DNA from: Psychrobacillus sp. INOP01
Lineage (GTDB): Bacteria > Bacillota > Bacilli > Bacillales_A > Planococcaceae
DNA: 64,000 nucleotides
NCBI RefSeq assembly: GCF_018140925.1
Contig: NZ_CP073315.1
Span: forward strand, 1,426,001 to 1,490,000
Direction of reading: 5' to 3'
Shown: positions 34,921 through 44,113 of the stretch, piece by piece
Numbering within the stretch: the stretch's first letter is position 1
Layout of the letters: each line of letters starts with the position of its first letter
Program-made: the position numbers and the translations under genes
The notes under the pieces: model-generated
Seen by the model: the letters and a program-made list of their open reading frames with translations, nothing else
What the model was told of the DNA's origin: nothing
The model's database searches: none

Positions 34921-37707
34921 TTAAGAAACTAACCATACTCGAAGAACTGAGAATAGTTGAACTAAATTTAGCGGTTTACTGATGTAGTCTGAAGCACCGG
35001 CTTCTAGACACTTATCTCGATCATTTTTCATTGCCTTGGCTGTTAAAGCTATTACAGGCAATTCTTTAAATTGTAGATCATTTCTAATTCTAGACATCGT
35101 TTCATATCCATCCATATTCGGCATCATGATGTCCATTAGTACAATATCAATTTGAGCATTGCTCTGTAATATATCCAAGCATTCGATGCCATCTTTGGCT
35201 ACAAGGATATTCATTCCTCTTCTTTCAAGGGCCGTTTTAAGAGCATATATATTACGGTAATCATCGTCAACGATTAAAATATTTTTGTCTTGGAAGACAT
35301 TCTCATGATCATGCAAAGAAGCCAGCACTTCATCTTTTTCAATTATTTTTTGCTTCTGTATCTCTGGATTAACGAAGTCTGTCACAAAATCTGTGTGCAG
35401 CTCCAATGATACCTGTGTGGCTGCCACCTCTGAATAACCTATATTTAGATGTTTATCTAGAATAAGGCCGTTCGGAAGACTTGGAACAATTAGTTTAAAT
35501 ATACTACCTACACCTTCTTCACTTTGCAGAGTAATCCAACCACCAAGTAGCTTAGCAAACTCTTTACAAATAGATAAACCAAGACCTGTTCCGCCATACT
35601 TACGAACGGTTGCCCCATCCGCTTGCTGGAATGATTCAAAAATGAGTTCATGCTTGTCTATAGGTATACCAATACCTGTGTCGGCTATCGATACTTCCAA
35701 CCAATCTTTACTTATTGCTCTCATTTCCTCTGTTTGCAATTGGCTATCAAATTGTTTAATAGTTAAAGCAACGGAACCTTGTTTTGTGAATTTAAAAGCA
35801 TTTGATAGAAGATTTTTTAAAATTTGTTGAAACCTTTTTTCATCTGTAAAGAAAAGGTCTTTTACATCCTCCGCTTTGAAAATATGAAATTCTAAATTTT
35901 TCTTCTGTGCAACAGGAGAGAATACATGCTCCATATGTACAGGTAATTCACTTAAATTCACTTCTTCAAATAAAACTTCGATTTTACCTGCCTCTACCTT
36001 AGAAAGATCTAAAATATCATTTATTAATGAGAGTAAATCTTCCCCTGAAGAATGTATAACATTTGCAAATTCTGCATCCTCATCTGTTAAACGTCCTTGT
36101 TTGTTTTCTGCTAGCATTTCCGATAGTATCAGGATACTGTTCAAAGGTGTCCTCAATTCATGAGACATATTTGCAAGAAACTCCGATTTATAGTTTGAAT
36201 GAAGTGTAAGCTGCTCTGCCTTTTCTTCTAATTCTTGTCTAATTTTCTCTAAATCTTCGGATTTTGTTTCCGCATCCTTTGTTTTTTCTTCTAACTGTTC
36301 ATTAATTTGTGTTAATTCTTCCGTTTGCATTTGAAGTTCTTCAGATTGAGTTTGTAGTTCTTCTGACTGTACTTGTAATTCCTCTGTCATCGCTCTGGAT
36401 TCGTTTAGTAGTCGAACAATTTCCATACGATCCATTACGCTATTAATCGATAATCCAAAGGTTTTCACAATTTGATTTACTAAGTCCTGCTGTATCTTAC
36501 TATATTCAGAAATGGTAGCAAGTTCCATCACCGCAATGACGTCCCCTTCAAATAATATTGGAACCATAAATATACTACGAGGAGGTACCTCCCCTAGACC
36601 TGTAGATATATAGCGATAATCCTTTGGTATTTCATTAAATACAAAGCCTTGTTTTTCTAGTGCACACTGTCCAATCAAGCCTTGCCCTAAATGAAAACTT
36701 TCTCTTCCAATTTCCTTCTGGGGAGAAGTATCGGCAAAGGATGCTTTCTTAATGAAATAATTCTCGTGATCATTTTTTTCTCTTACATAAAATGCACCAA
36801 AAGAAGAGTTGGTTAATGTAGCTATTTCAGACATAAATACTTTTGCAAGTGCATCTATAGAAGCAACACCCTGATATTTTGTTACAATTTCAGCAAGGCT
36901 TGTTTGTAACCATTCTCGATCATCCAAGTTATCCAATAGCTCATTTGTTGCACTTGCAAGGTCATTTATTTCATCTTTAGTGCTTACATGTATTCTTTCT
37001 TTAAGATCACCATTTTCAGTGGCAATCTTTTTAATGGTTTTCGTTACTTCATCAATTGTTCTAACAATCGACTTTGAAACCTGACTTGATATTATTATCG
37101 CAATTATAGAAACAGCAAGAAGTAGTCCAAATAATCCCACAGTTAATGTATTATTTCGACTATCTAACTCCCGGGCTCTAGCTTGTGCACTTTCTATTTC
37201 GGATTCACGGAAATCATTAAACTGGTTTCTAATAGATTGCATGTATTCGCGACCACGATCATTTACATAGAATTCTTGGATGGCAACTTCATTGTTATCC
37301 CTTTTAAGTCTTATCGCGTTCTCACCAGCCTCCGCAATCCATAGGTCAATTGTTTCTCTTACCACCTGTAGTTTTTGTCTCTGGTTCTGTTTATCCTCCA
37401 TTAACTGATACAGTTCCTCGAATTCAATCTGCCATTCACCAGCTGCTTTGTAGTAAGGCTCTAAGTAGATTTCATTCCCTGTGATAACAAATCCTCGCTG
37501 ACCTGCCTGCATATCCATCACAAACTTTTCTACATTATTTGTCAATGTTTCTACTTCATTATTATATTGTAGAAGATAATTTCTTTCTTGCTGAAGTGAA
37601 CGAATTTGATTATTCAATATAATAACGGAAGCAAATAAACAAACAATAATAATTATGTATCCGATGGTAATCTTAGAACGTATACCAAATTTCCATTTAT
37701 TCTCCAT
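34921..37707 (-). CDS. rsbK: Hybrid histidine kinase with CHASE3, HAMP, GAF and receiver, RsbK-like
   Basis: A 928-residue sensor. The domains in order are: membrane helix (about 12-30), CHASE3 sensor region, second helix (about 190-212), HAMP (VRTIDEVTKTIKKIA), a GAF domain (about 270-410), a coiled coil with EELQ repeats (about 430-470), the HisKA box FLANMSHELRTPLNSIL (phospho-His about 518), an ATPase (DTGIGIP, GGTGLGLSICKEF), and a C-terminal receiver (ILIVDDDYRN, IVLMDIMMPNMDG, YISKPLN). B. cereus RsbK has this same build and is methylated in the EELQ region by RsbM. It probably feeds phosphate to the RsbY-like phosphatase at 32727. The sigB operon is not in the window. Confidence 0.9.
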   Translation of the reverse strand: MENKWKFGIRSKITIGYIIIIVCLFASVIILNNQIRSLQQERNYLLQYNNEVETLTNNVEKFVMDMQAGQRGFVITGNEIYLEPYYKAAGEWQIEFEELYQLMEDKQNQRQKLQVVRETIDLWIAEAGENAIRLKRDNNEVAIQEFYVNDRGREYMQSIRNQFNDFRESEIESAQARARELDSRNNTLTVGLFGLLLAVSIIAIIISSQVSKSIVRTIDEVTKTIKKIATENGDLKERIHVSTKDEINDLASATNELLDNLDDREWLQTSLAEIVTKYQGVASIDALAKVFMSEIATLTNSSFGAFYVREKNDHENYFIKKASFADTSPQKEIGRESFHLGQGLIGQCALEKQGFVFNEIPKDYRYISTGLGEVPPRSIFMVPILFEGDVIAVMELATISEYSKIQQDLVNQIVKTFGLSINSVMDRMEIVRLLNESRAMTEELQVQSEELQTQSEELQMQTEELTQINEQLEEKTKDAETKSEDLEKIRQELEEKAEQLTLHSNYKSEFLANMSHELRTPLNSILILSEMLAENKQGRLTDEDAEFANVIHSSGEDLLSLINDILDLSKVEAGKIEVLFEEVNLSELPVHMEHVFSPVAQKKNLEFHIFKAEDVKDLFFTDEKRFQQILKNLLSNAFKFTKQGSVALTIKQFDSQLQTEEMRAISKDWLEVSIADTGIGIPIDKHELIFESFQQADGATVRKYGGTGLGLSICKEFAKLLGGWITLQSEEGVGSIFKLIVPSLPNGLILDKHLNIGYSEVAATQVSLELHTDFVTDFVNPEIQKQKIIEKDEVLASLHDHENVFQDKNILIVDDDYRNIYALKTALERRGMNILVAKDGIECLDILQSNAQIDIVLMDIMMPNMDGYETMSRIRNDLQFKELPVIALTAKAMKNDRDKCLEAGASDYISKPLNLVQLFSVLRVWLVS

Positions 37708-38614
37708 TTAATTCCTACCTTTATTTTAGATTTTCTATTTTAATACTATATTAAGTGTCATTAAAATAACAGTGTTTCCTAAGACTGTATTTTAAGCAAT
37801 TGAGACAATTTTATAAGTTGCTTTTAAGAATATGTAGATTATTGTTTTGTTCTTTTTCTTGGTTATTAAAAACTGGGTTACTAACAAATTTTTTTACTCT
37901 GCTGAGGTTGTTCATGTCAGCAAAAAAGTTCAGCACCTAAAATTGTAGTAGTTTATAAGGTTGGTAAACGGCAATGGAAAAAACATGAACGATTAACTAT
38001 ATTTCAATGGGCTAATCACGTTGTTGTTCTTGCTCTAGGAGTAGTTACGGGGTTTCTCGGCAACGAGTTTCGGCGTTTAAGATGTGACAGTGGACCTCTT
38101 CCTTAGATAGCTAATATGGTAAGAACTCTTCCGAAAGGATTCGAATGTTTTCCGGGATAAGGATGGTCTTGATTTTGCGGAAAATTAAGATGCAGACCCA
38201 AATGTAATACTTGCACCTTACTCTTGAATGCAACTCACATCGGTATGGGGTAGAATGCAAACAACTTCTCATAGGCACGGGACATGGTTTATGAAAATTT
38301 AATCCAGTATTCTTAGATTAAAGACATAAGAAAAACCGGGCTCTACCTGTCCTCTTTGTATTTCGCTTTAAAATCTTCAATAGTTAATTACATACCAATC
38401 GAATTCTAGGACATATCCAAGTGATTAGAAAGTTTCTTCTAATCCCTATTTATTGTATTATAAATTTTTTCATGAAAATTTAAAAAACGCATTTAATTAG
38501 CCACAGCTTAATAAATGCGTTTTAAATATACAAATATGTTCTATTCAAAGAAAAATACCAGGTTCTCATTGACTTCTCTAAGTTATTCCATAATATACCA
38601 TCACTAATTAATCA
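37708..38614. other. Gene-free stretch between the kinase and CntL-like genes
   Basis: Apart from the possible remnant at 37906-38106, I see no coding region, RNA motif or mobile element here. The part around 38107-38340 has slightly higher G+C and short broken frames, which fits old degraded coding DNA. Confidence 0.4.
37906..38106 (+). pseudogene. Open stretch with one membrane segment, probably a decayed gene
   Basis: An open frame of 66 codons without a usable start reads KRQWKKHERLTIFQWANHVV followed by VLALGVVTGFLGNEFRRLRC, a basic segment followed by a plausible membrane helix. It lies in a 907-base region with no full gene. The lack of start codon and ribosome binding site suggests a remnant; it could also be chance. 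Confidence 0.25.
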
Positions 38615-39421
38615 TTAAACTGACCCTGCTACCGTTCTACAATGTTGCAGAATGATCGTATTATAGATGCACTTATCCCGGTTGATCAATTTGACCTGCC
38701 ATTCCTTTATTAAGCTTATCTCAAAAGGATAGTTGAACAAGGACTTCAAACCGTTTCCGTAACGTACGATTATTTTGCAATCTGGATGGACTTTAGATTT
38801 TAATTCCTCTATAATCTCCTGCTTCTCTGGCACAAGAGATGCAATGTATATATGGGTAGCTGTTTTTAGAAATTCAGGGTGTCTCAAGTGACTGTCCGAA
38901 TAATGAAGGATTCCATGTAAGCCTAGAAACTGCGCTAACTCTTTCCCGTAGTGAACGGCTTCACTGTCAATATCCGTGCAAACTACTTCCGCACTAGTTT
39001 CCTTGGCAATAGTAAAAGCCGTTAAAGGAAAAGCACCGGCACCAATAAATAGAACTTTAGCTGTCCCATCAATTTGGGCATAACTCCTTTCTTCGTTAAC
39101 TGATGCAGATAAAAGGGAGAGATACAGGTCCATATCCAATTCTTCCGTATATACGTATAGTGCTCTCATTTTTTCGACCATGCATAATGCTACAGAGGAT
39201 GTTTCTCTTAACCTCTCTGCGCTTTGCTTGACATCTTCACGGTCCTCCCACTGTTTCCAATGCTTCTCATTCTCATCACAAATTATAAATTCACAAAGGC
39301 TATCAAGTTTTGCACCTAATAGTTCCAATCCTTTGGGAGCATTATTGGCCGTTGTCATCAACTGCTTAATTTCATTCTCAAACGAGTCCAATAAATCCAG
39401 CAATTCAACATAGCTAACCAT
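38615..39421 (-). CDS. CntL-like nicotianamine/staphylopine synthase family protein
   Basis: About 268 residues resembling CntL, the enzyme that moves an aminobutyrate unit from SAM onto D-histidine in staphylopine synthesis. The SAM site VLFIGAGAFPLTAFTIAKET and VVCTDIDSEAV matches the CntL pattern GSGAYPMT...AKETGASV...DIDPQAV, and the later RYGNGLKSLFNYPFE matches RFGDGIKAIFNYP. The N-terminal CEFI...W..RE block also fits. No CntM-like dehydrogenase, racemase or metallophore transporter is in the window, so the pathway partners are elsewhere or absent. The ATG at 39421 has AAAGGA six bases upstream; an ATG at 39436 and a TTG at 39445 are alternatives. Confidence 0.8.
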   Translation of the reverse strand: MVSYVELLDLLDSFENEIKQLMTTANNAPKGLELLGAKLDSLCEFIICDENEKHWKQWEDREDVKQSAERLRETSSVALCMVEKMRALYVYTEELDMDLYLSLLSASVNEERSYAQIDGTAKVLFIGAGAFPLTAFTIAKETSAEVVCTDIDSEAVHYGKELAQFLGLHGILHYSDSHLRHPEFLKTATHIYIASLVPEKQEIIEELKSKVHPDCKIIVRYGNGLKSLFNYPFEISLIKEWQVKLINRDKCIYNTIILQHCRTVAGSV

Positions 39422-39740
39422 GGACAGTCCTTTCATCTCCTCCAATTCATTTCCACACCCAGGTTAGGAGTATATGATAAGGAATTAGCCATTTATGTCT
39501 ACGTTTTGTGTGCCTATGAAACATGGAATTTCCGCTCCATCAGTCCTGCAATAATTTCATAAGAGCTGAGCTAATCCCATCAAATCATCGTACTCTTTTC
39601 ATCTCGATTGCATTTGTTTACCTTTAATAATTGGCTTTCCATTCAATTCTCGATTCTAATATTGGATATATCTCCTCCCAAGAAAAAAGTTGCTCGATAT
39701 GATATACACCAATTCGGAAGTCTTTTTTACAATATATTCA

Positions 39741-39784
39741 AAAAAGGGGGGGAATGAATATTCTCCTTTTTCATTCCCCCCCCC
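39741..39784 (-). terminator. Terminator of the acidic repeat protein, with poly-G stem
   Basis: Seven G (39746-39752) followed by AATGAA pair with TTCATT followed by nine C (39776-39784). On the minus strand a T run follows. The mononucleotide run is unusually long for this AT-rich genome. Confidence 0.75.
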
Positions 39785-39849
39785 TCTTTTTATTCAGTTC
39801 AAAGCCATTAAACTCTTATACTGCGATCGATTATTCTAGAGAGTCACTC

Positions 39850-41274
39850 TTATTTTAAGAAGTTCATAAAGTTAGCGAATGAAGCTACTAAATCTTGATA
39901 GTATCCTACTATTTTATCTTTTAAAGAGATTTGGTCGGATTCCTTTTCTACCACATTTTCACTTATTTGTTCTGTTTCAGTAGCCAAATTTACTTCTTCA
40001 TTAACTGTTTGTACTGGTTTTTCTAGATCTGACACTGTATTTTCCACTGATTCTACGGTTTCTTGCTCTGGTGTTTCTACTTCAGAAGGTTGCTCTTCAT
40101 TTTCTACAACCACTGGGCTTTCTAGATTAACGTCAGTATCATTTGTTAGATCTGTATTTGTGTTATCAACAGAGATGTCTTGAGATGCATCTGCCTCTAA
40201 AGTTGTTGTATCTCTTTCATCAGTATCAGCAGATACATCGGATACTACATCAATGGTTTCAACGTTTTCAGATTCTTCACTTGTTTGATCTAAATTTTGT
40301 TCAATAAGGGTTTGATAGTATCCAATAACACTTTGATAGCCATCACCGATAAATTCATAAGATTCATCTACCCATGTACTAGAGTCATCTTCTTGATTTT
40401 GTGAGCCATCTACTTGGTCATCTTCAGTTGCTGGTGCTTCTGTTTCTTCAGCTACTATGTCTTCATCAACTGCTTCTGTATCATCTTCTACGCCTTCTTC
40501 AGTTGTTGGTGCTTCTGTTTCTTCAGCTACTATGTCTCCATCAACTGCTTCTGTATCATCTTCTACGCCTTCTTCAGTTGTTGGTGCTTCTGATTCCTCA
40601 GCTACTACGTCTTCTTCAACTGCTTCCGTACCATCTTCTACTTGGCCGTCTTCAGCTGTTGGTACTTCTGTTTCTTCTGCTACTATGTCTTCATCAACTG
40701 CTTCTGTACCATCTTCTACGCCATCTTCAGTTGTTGGTGCTTCTGTTTCTTCAGCTACTACGTCTTCTTCAACTGCTTCCGTACCATCTTCTACTTGGCC
40801 GTCTTCAGCTGTTGGTACCTCTGTTTCTTCCGCTACTATGTCTTCATCAACTGCTTCCGTACCATTTTCTACTTGGCCATCTTCTGTTGCTGGTGCTTCT
40901 GTTTCTTCCGCTGCTGTATCATCACTTATTTCGCCTTCTTGTGGCACATCATTATTTGTTTCATCTATATTATCATTATTATCTGGATCATCATTAGTTT
41001 TGCCGGAATTAACTTGAGCTAGTTTGCTAACTAGTTCACCTTTTTCAGGAGATCCTGGTAGACTTTTTGCTAATGCAGATACTTCCTGTCCATGATTTTT
41101 CACTTGTTCAATAACTTCCGGATTTGCGCCCTTTGTATCAAGCTCTGCTGCAGAAATAGGTGCACCTGCTGCTAAAAAGGTTGCAGCCACCATTGAAGTT
41201 GACATTACTAGTGGAGCTACTTTCTTCGACAATTTTTTATTTGCTTTCTTAGAATCCATTTGTTTTTTATTCAT
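39850..41274 (-). CDS. Secreted acidic repeat protein
   Basis: A 474-residue exported protein. The signal peptide (KKVAPLVMSTSMVAATFLAAGAPISA in pieces) is cleaved near ISAAE. Residues about 120-285 are six and a half tandem repeats of 25-26 residues of the type AEETEAPTTEDG-VEDGTEAVDEDIV, extremely rich in Glu, Asp, Thr and Val. Two similar amphipathic modules, VIGYYQTLIEQN and IVGYYQDLVASF, lie after the repeats and at the C-terminus. There is no LPXTG motif or lipobox, so attachment to the wall would be non-covalent. No family is recognised; calcium or cation binding by the acidic repeats is possible but unproven. GGAGAG precedes the ATG. Confidence 0.75.
   Translation of the reverse strand: MNKKQMDSKKANKKLSKKVAPLVMSTSMVAATFLAAGAPISAAELDTKGANPEVIEQVKNHGQEVSALAKSLPGSPEKGELVSKLAQVNSGKTNDDPDNNDNIDETNNDVPQEGEISDDTAAEETEAPATEDGQVENGTEAVDEDIVAEETEVPTAEDGQVEDGTEAVEEDVVAEETEAPTTEDGVEDGTEAVDEDIVAEETEVPTAEDGQVEDGTEAVEEDVVAEESEAPTTEEGVEDDTEAVDGDIVAEETEAPTTEEGVEDDTEAVDEDIVAEETEAPATEDDQVDGSQNQEDDSSTWVDESYEFIGDGYQSVIGYYQTLIEQNLDQTSEESENVETIDVVSDVSADTDERDTTTLEADASQDISVDNTNTDLTNDTDVNLESPVVVENEEQPSEVETPEQETVESVENTVSDLEKPVQTVNEEVNLATETEQISENVVEKESDQISLKDKIVGYYQDLVASFANFMNFLK
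40410..40925 (-). repeat. Tandem in-frame DNA repeats of about 75-78 bp
   Basis: Six full copies and one partial copy of a unit of 75 or 78 bases encode the acidic repeats. Units alternate in pairs (with and without a Gln-Val codon pair), giving a higher-order unit near 153 bp. Copies are nearly identical in DNA, a sign of recent expansion. Confidence 0.85.
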
Positions 41275-41799
41275 TACTTGATCTCTCCTAATTCGTATTT
41301 TTCTACTGATAGGATGGATTTTTCATAAATTCCTTTATTTATCGTTTCACCTCTTATCAGCCTGAGTAAGTTTATTACTCAAATTTTCCGGCAGCACCAT
41401 CATCTGCCTGCCTTGAATATAACAAAGCTTTGTTACCATTTAGTGTTACTCTGATTAAAAAAAATGACGCTTCCATTACGTATTTATAGAATTTTGCAAT
41501 ATATGAAATAATATATAAAGCCCCAAAAAACTCTATTCTAAAAAAGTGATTGCGCTTTCATATTTGTTCTCTCTGATATTTCAATTGTTTTCCCACTCCG
41601 TATAATTTGAATAAAATGCTCCAATTATACTTTACAAATAAAACTAGAAAGTAAAAATTATCAAAACAATATAACGATTATTTATTAAGTGTTTATATTA
41701 AATCATCTAATAGCATTCCTGTAGTTGTCAAAAATAAGAGTATTCTCACTGTTTCTCTCAAACCATTGCCATTCCTGCCCCTTTTACATTGAATTGAAA
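41275..41799. other. Gene-free AT-rich stretch
   Basis: The region upstream of the acidic repeat gene holds no convincing reading frame. It presumably carries that gene's promoter, which I could not pin down. Confidence 0.4.
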
Positions 41800-41829
41800 A
41801 AACAGACACATTATTTTTTGTGTCTGTTT
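41800..41829 (-). terminator. Strong hairpin, terminator-like
   Basis: AAACAGACACA (41800-41810) pairs with TGTGTCTGTTT (41819-41829). On the minus strand six T residues follow. No gene ends directly before it; the nearest minus-strand gene ends at 42376. Confidence 0.6.
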
Positions 41830-41960
41830 CATTAATTAAATACCGTTATTATTCAGTAACATTTGTAGCCTATGGATACAGTTTGATTTAATTACTTAAT
41901 AAACCCTGATAAAAGAGCAAATAGAAACGGTACAACTAAGAATGGCAAGACTGCTTGCTC

Positions 41961-42170
41961 TTGTAAACTTAAATCTCGAATTAACCCCACTCACTTTACG
42001 ACATACACATAATCGCTTCTTACGGAGTCCGGTGTAGCACTGGAACAAATCATGGATAGACTTGGCCATTAAGATGATCAAATCACCAAGAATGTCTATC
42101 TCCACACTACAAAAAGAATGAAAAAAGAAGCTTCCCAAAAGTTTGCACAACTAATGGGAAGCCTCAATTC
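41961..42170 (+). pseudogene. Decayed 3' end of a tyrosine recombinase, copy 1
   Basis: Across three frames this reads LTLRHTHNRFL, then VALEQIMDRLGH, then DDQITKNVYLHTTKRMKKEA followed by SQKFAQLMGSL. That is the catalytic C-terminal region (R-H-x-x-H, then the LGH and Tyr boxes) of a phage/ICE-type integrase. A frameshift and a stop codon after LGH break it. It differs from the intact integrase at 53543. A second decayed copy, about 88% identical by eye, lies at 43243. Confidence 0.75.
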
Positions 42171-42375
42171 CTTGATTTTCCCGAATTTATTAATCATTGC
42201 TAGCTCGGTAAAGTTTCTCTTGGATTGAAAACGAATGAAATCAATAAGTAATGTAAGGTTTTCAGGAGATGTAAGGGTTCCATTCTTCTGATAACCAACC
42301 CATGGATAAAACTAAAATCTACATGGAGATAATTTTTTCGCAATAAGTGATGTTCAGGTGATGAGCTATTTATTA

Positions 42376-42945
42376 TCATAACGTACTAAGCCGTAGTTCA
42401 TAAAAATACTGCACAGCTGGATGCTTTAACTTCATCTGCTCAGTCATGTTCAAAATTCGTTTTTTTCCAACCCGTCTGTCCACCAAAGCTAGGATATTCA
42501 ATAGGATATCATTGCTCTCTATGCTTTCCTCTATAGAAGTGGATAAGAAGTTATTAGCTACAACGATAAAATTTGATTTACTTAATGATGACTGCGCTGA
42601 CAAAATCTCCTTAGCATATTCTGATAATTTTCTACCCCTTGCAATTACTAGTAGACGATCCTCCGGAACTGTCCCCTTAGTTTGTTTTCTTACCGCTTCA
42701 ATCTCCTCTTTGTTGATAGGAATTTGGATATCTGAATCATTCTTAATTTCCAGCTCTGTCAGATACCATCTGATTAAGGTAGTTTTATCACTCATATTGA
42801 GTACATTCTTTTTATCTACCGCAATATAACAAAGTCCTGCTTTATCAGGTAAATAACGGTAGCTAGTTGCAGTGTATTCAATCCTTCCATATAATGCAGG
42901 ACAGAGAAAACTCTCCAGATTTTGCTTCAATTTGCTCCAGGCCAT
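42376..42945 (-). CDS. Uncharacterised protein, SF0329-like
   Basis: A 189-residue soluble protein starting MAWSKLKQNLESFLCPALYG and continuing with TSYRYLPDKAGLCYIAVDKK. I associate this start with the SF0329 family of uncharacterised bacterial proteins, with moderate certainty. No catalytic motif is visible. It lies between the two decayed integrase copies, so it may be cargo left from an earlier integrated element. GGAGAC precedes the ATG. Confidence 0.6.
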   Translation of the reverse strand: MAWSKLKQNLESFLCPALYGRIEYTATSYRYLPDKAGLCYIAVDKKNVLNMSDKTTLIRWYLTELEIKNDSDIQIPINKEEIEAVRKQTKGTVPEDRLLVIARGRKLSEYAKEILSAQSSLSKSNFIVVANNFLSTSIEESIESNDILLNILALVDRRVGKKRILNMTEQMKLKHPAVQYFYELRLSTL

Positions 42946-43242
42946 GTAAGTCTCCTTAAATTTTATATTTTAAATATTTGTTGAGGCAGTCATTCTATTA
43001 TCCATAATACAATAACCAACACATCGATCATACTAAATACTAGGTTTAAGTGTGACTTGAATTTCTGATGTATCGATAATAGTGAGCGAATAAAATTTCC
43101 AGACTGATAAGACAATAACTATAAGTAATTTAAACATTCGACTTAAGACAACAATATGATTTAAAAAGATATATCGAGCATATCGCCTCAATAATAATCA
43201 TCCGACCACAAATAAGAGGTGGCCCATCAGAGTCACCTCCTT

Positions 43243-43380
43243 TGTGTAGCACTCGAACAAATCATGGATAACTCGGCCATTCAGATGATCAAATCACCAA
43301 GAATGTCTATCTCCATGTGACAAAAGAAATGAAAAAAGAAGCTTCCCATTAGTTTGCACAACTAATGAGAAGCCTCGATT
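43243..43380 (+). pseudogene. Decayed 3' end of a tyrosine recombinase, copy 2
   Basis: This repeats the 3' part of the remnant at 41961 (VALEQIMD, then SDDQITKNVYLHVTKEMKKEAS, a stop, and FAQLMRSL) with its own mutations: extra bases after EQIMD and a stop codon before FAQLM. It ends about 70 bases before the groEL-derived repeat, where an integrase of an element using this site would be expected. Confidence 0.75.
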
Positions 43381-43451
43381 ATAATCCACTATGTTAGCAT
43401 TTCACTTTCACATTACATACAAACCCTATATATCAAGGGTTGCAGCGGCTT

Positions 43452-43590
43452 ATTACATCATGCCGCCCATTCCACCCATATCAGGCATACCCATGCCGCC
43501 GCCTGCTGGTTCTGGAATATCTGCTACTACTGCTTCTGTAGTTAAGAATAATGCAGCTACAGATGCAGCGTTTTGAAGTGCTGAACGAGT
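43452..43590 (-). repeat. Left attachment repeat: displaced 3' end of groEL
   Basis: 139 bp identical to 54548-54686. It encodes the C-terminal 45 or so groEL residues including the [15 protein letters not shown] tail and stop, without any upstream coding part. Identity ends sharply at 43590 and 43452. Confidence 0.92.
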
Positions 43591-43757
43591 AACAAAGCCG
43601 TTCTTTCACAATTTATTAGAGAGATACCACTTCTCAATAAATTTAATATGTTTCTATTATGAAGTATTTGTTGCATTTTGTGAAGTAGTATCTGTAAATA
43701 GACGAAATAACCCCTCATTCATATTTTCCACATAAATAAAGCCAATATAATAAATGG

Positions 43758-43994
43758 CTACTTTTCCATCTTATCTAAATCTCTTTGGAGATTTTCTCTC
43801 ATTATATGTAATTCATCTGTACATTCATTACTTGCAAGATAAAGTTCGTCCCTAGTTTCAATATAATGTTGATGTGTTTCTTTATTTTTAAATGCACTAT
43901 TAAATTCTATCTCTTGTACCCTGTAATGCACAGCAAAGATTTTATCTATATCTGTAATCCGTTTAATTTCAAATCGATTTACTTCCCCGTCTCT
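43758..43994 (-). pseudogene. Possible truncated gene at the left end of the island
   Basis: A 79-codon open frame reads EVNRFEIKRITDIDKIFAVH and then HQHYIETRDELYLASNECTD with a charged helical end QRDLDKMEK. The only start inside is a GTG without a ribosome binding site. The composition looks like real protein, so a truncated gene is more likely than chance, but the family is unknown. Confidence 0.3.
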
Positions 43995-44040
43995 TTACAC
44001 TAATTATTTTGAAAATAGTTCTCAACTTCAGAAAAAAGTA

Positions 44041-44076
44041 TATAAAAATAGAGCAGCCATACTTCTGCTGCTCCCC
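44041..44076 (-). terminator. Terminator of the retron operon
   Basis: GAGCAGC (44051-44057) pairs with GCTGCTC (44066-44072), followed on the minus strand by ATTTTTATA. It lies about 40 bases beyond the reverse transcriptase stop codon. Confidence 0.65.
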
Positions 44077-44113
44077 TTTCCACATTACTCTATTTTCTTT
44101 TTTAAACAAAATA

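Noticed and set aside
39746-39784. Poly-G/poly-C run considered as a phase-variable switch
   Set aside because: It lies after the stop codon in a terminator hairpin, not in coding or promoter DNA.
40410-40925. Regular repeats considered as a CRISPR array
   Set aside because: Units are contiguous and coding, with no unique spacers; no cas genes are present anywhere in the window.
40401-41022. Long overlapping plus-strand frames rich in Leu/His, Ser/Thr or Cys/Phe
   Set aside because: They are the complement of the acidic repeat region; the regular repeat keeps several frames open. No ribosome binding sites, and the minus-strand gene has a signal peptide and terminator.
41896-42150. An 84-residue minus-strand frame
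   Set aside because: It runs antisense to the decayed integrase, whose plus-strand reading gives clear recombinase motifs.
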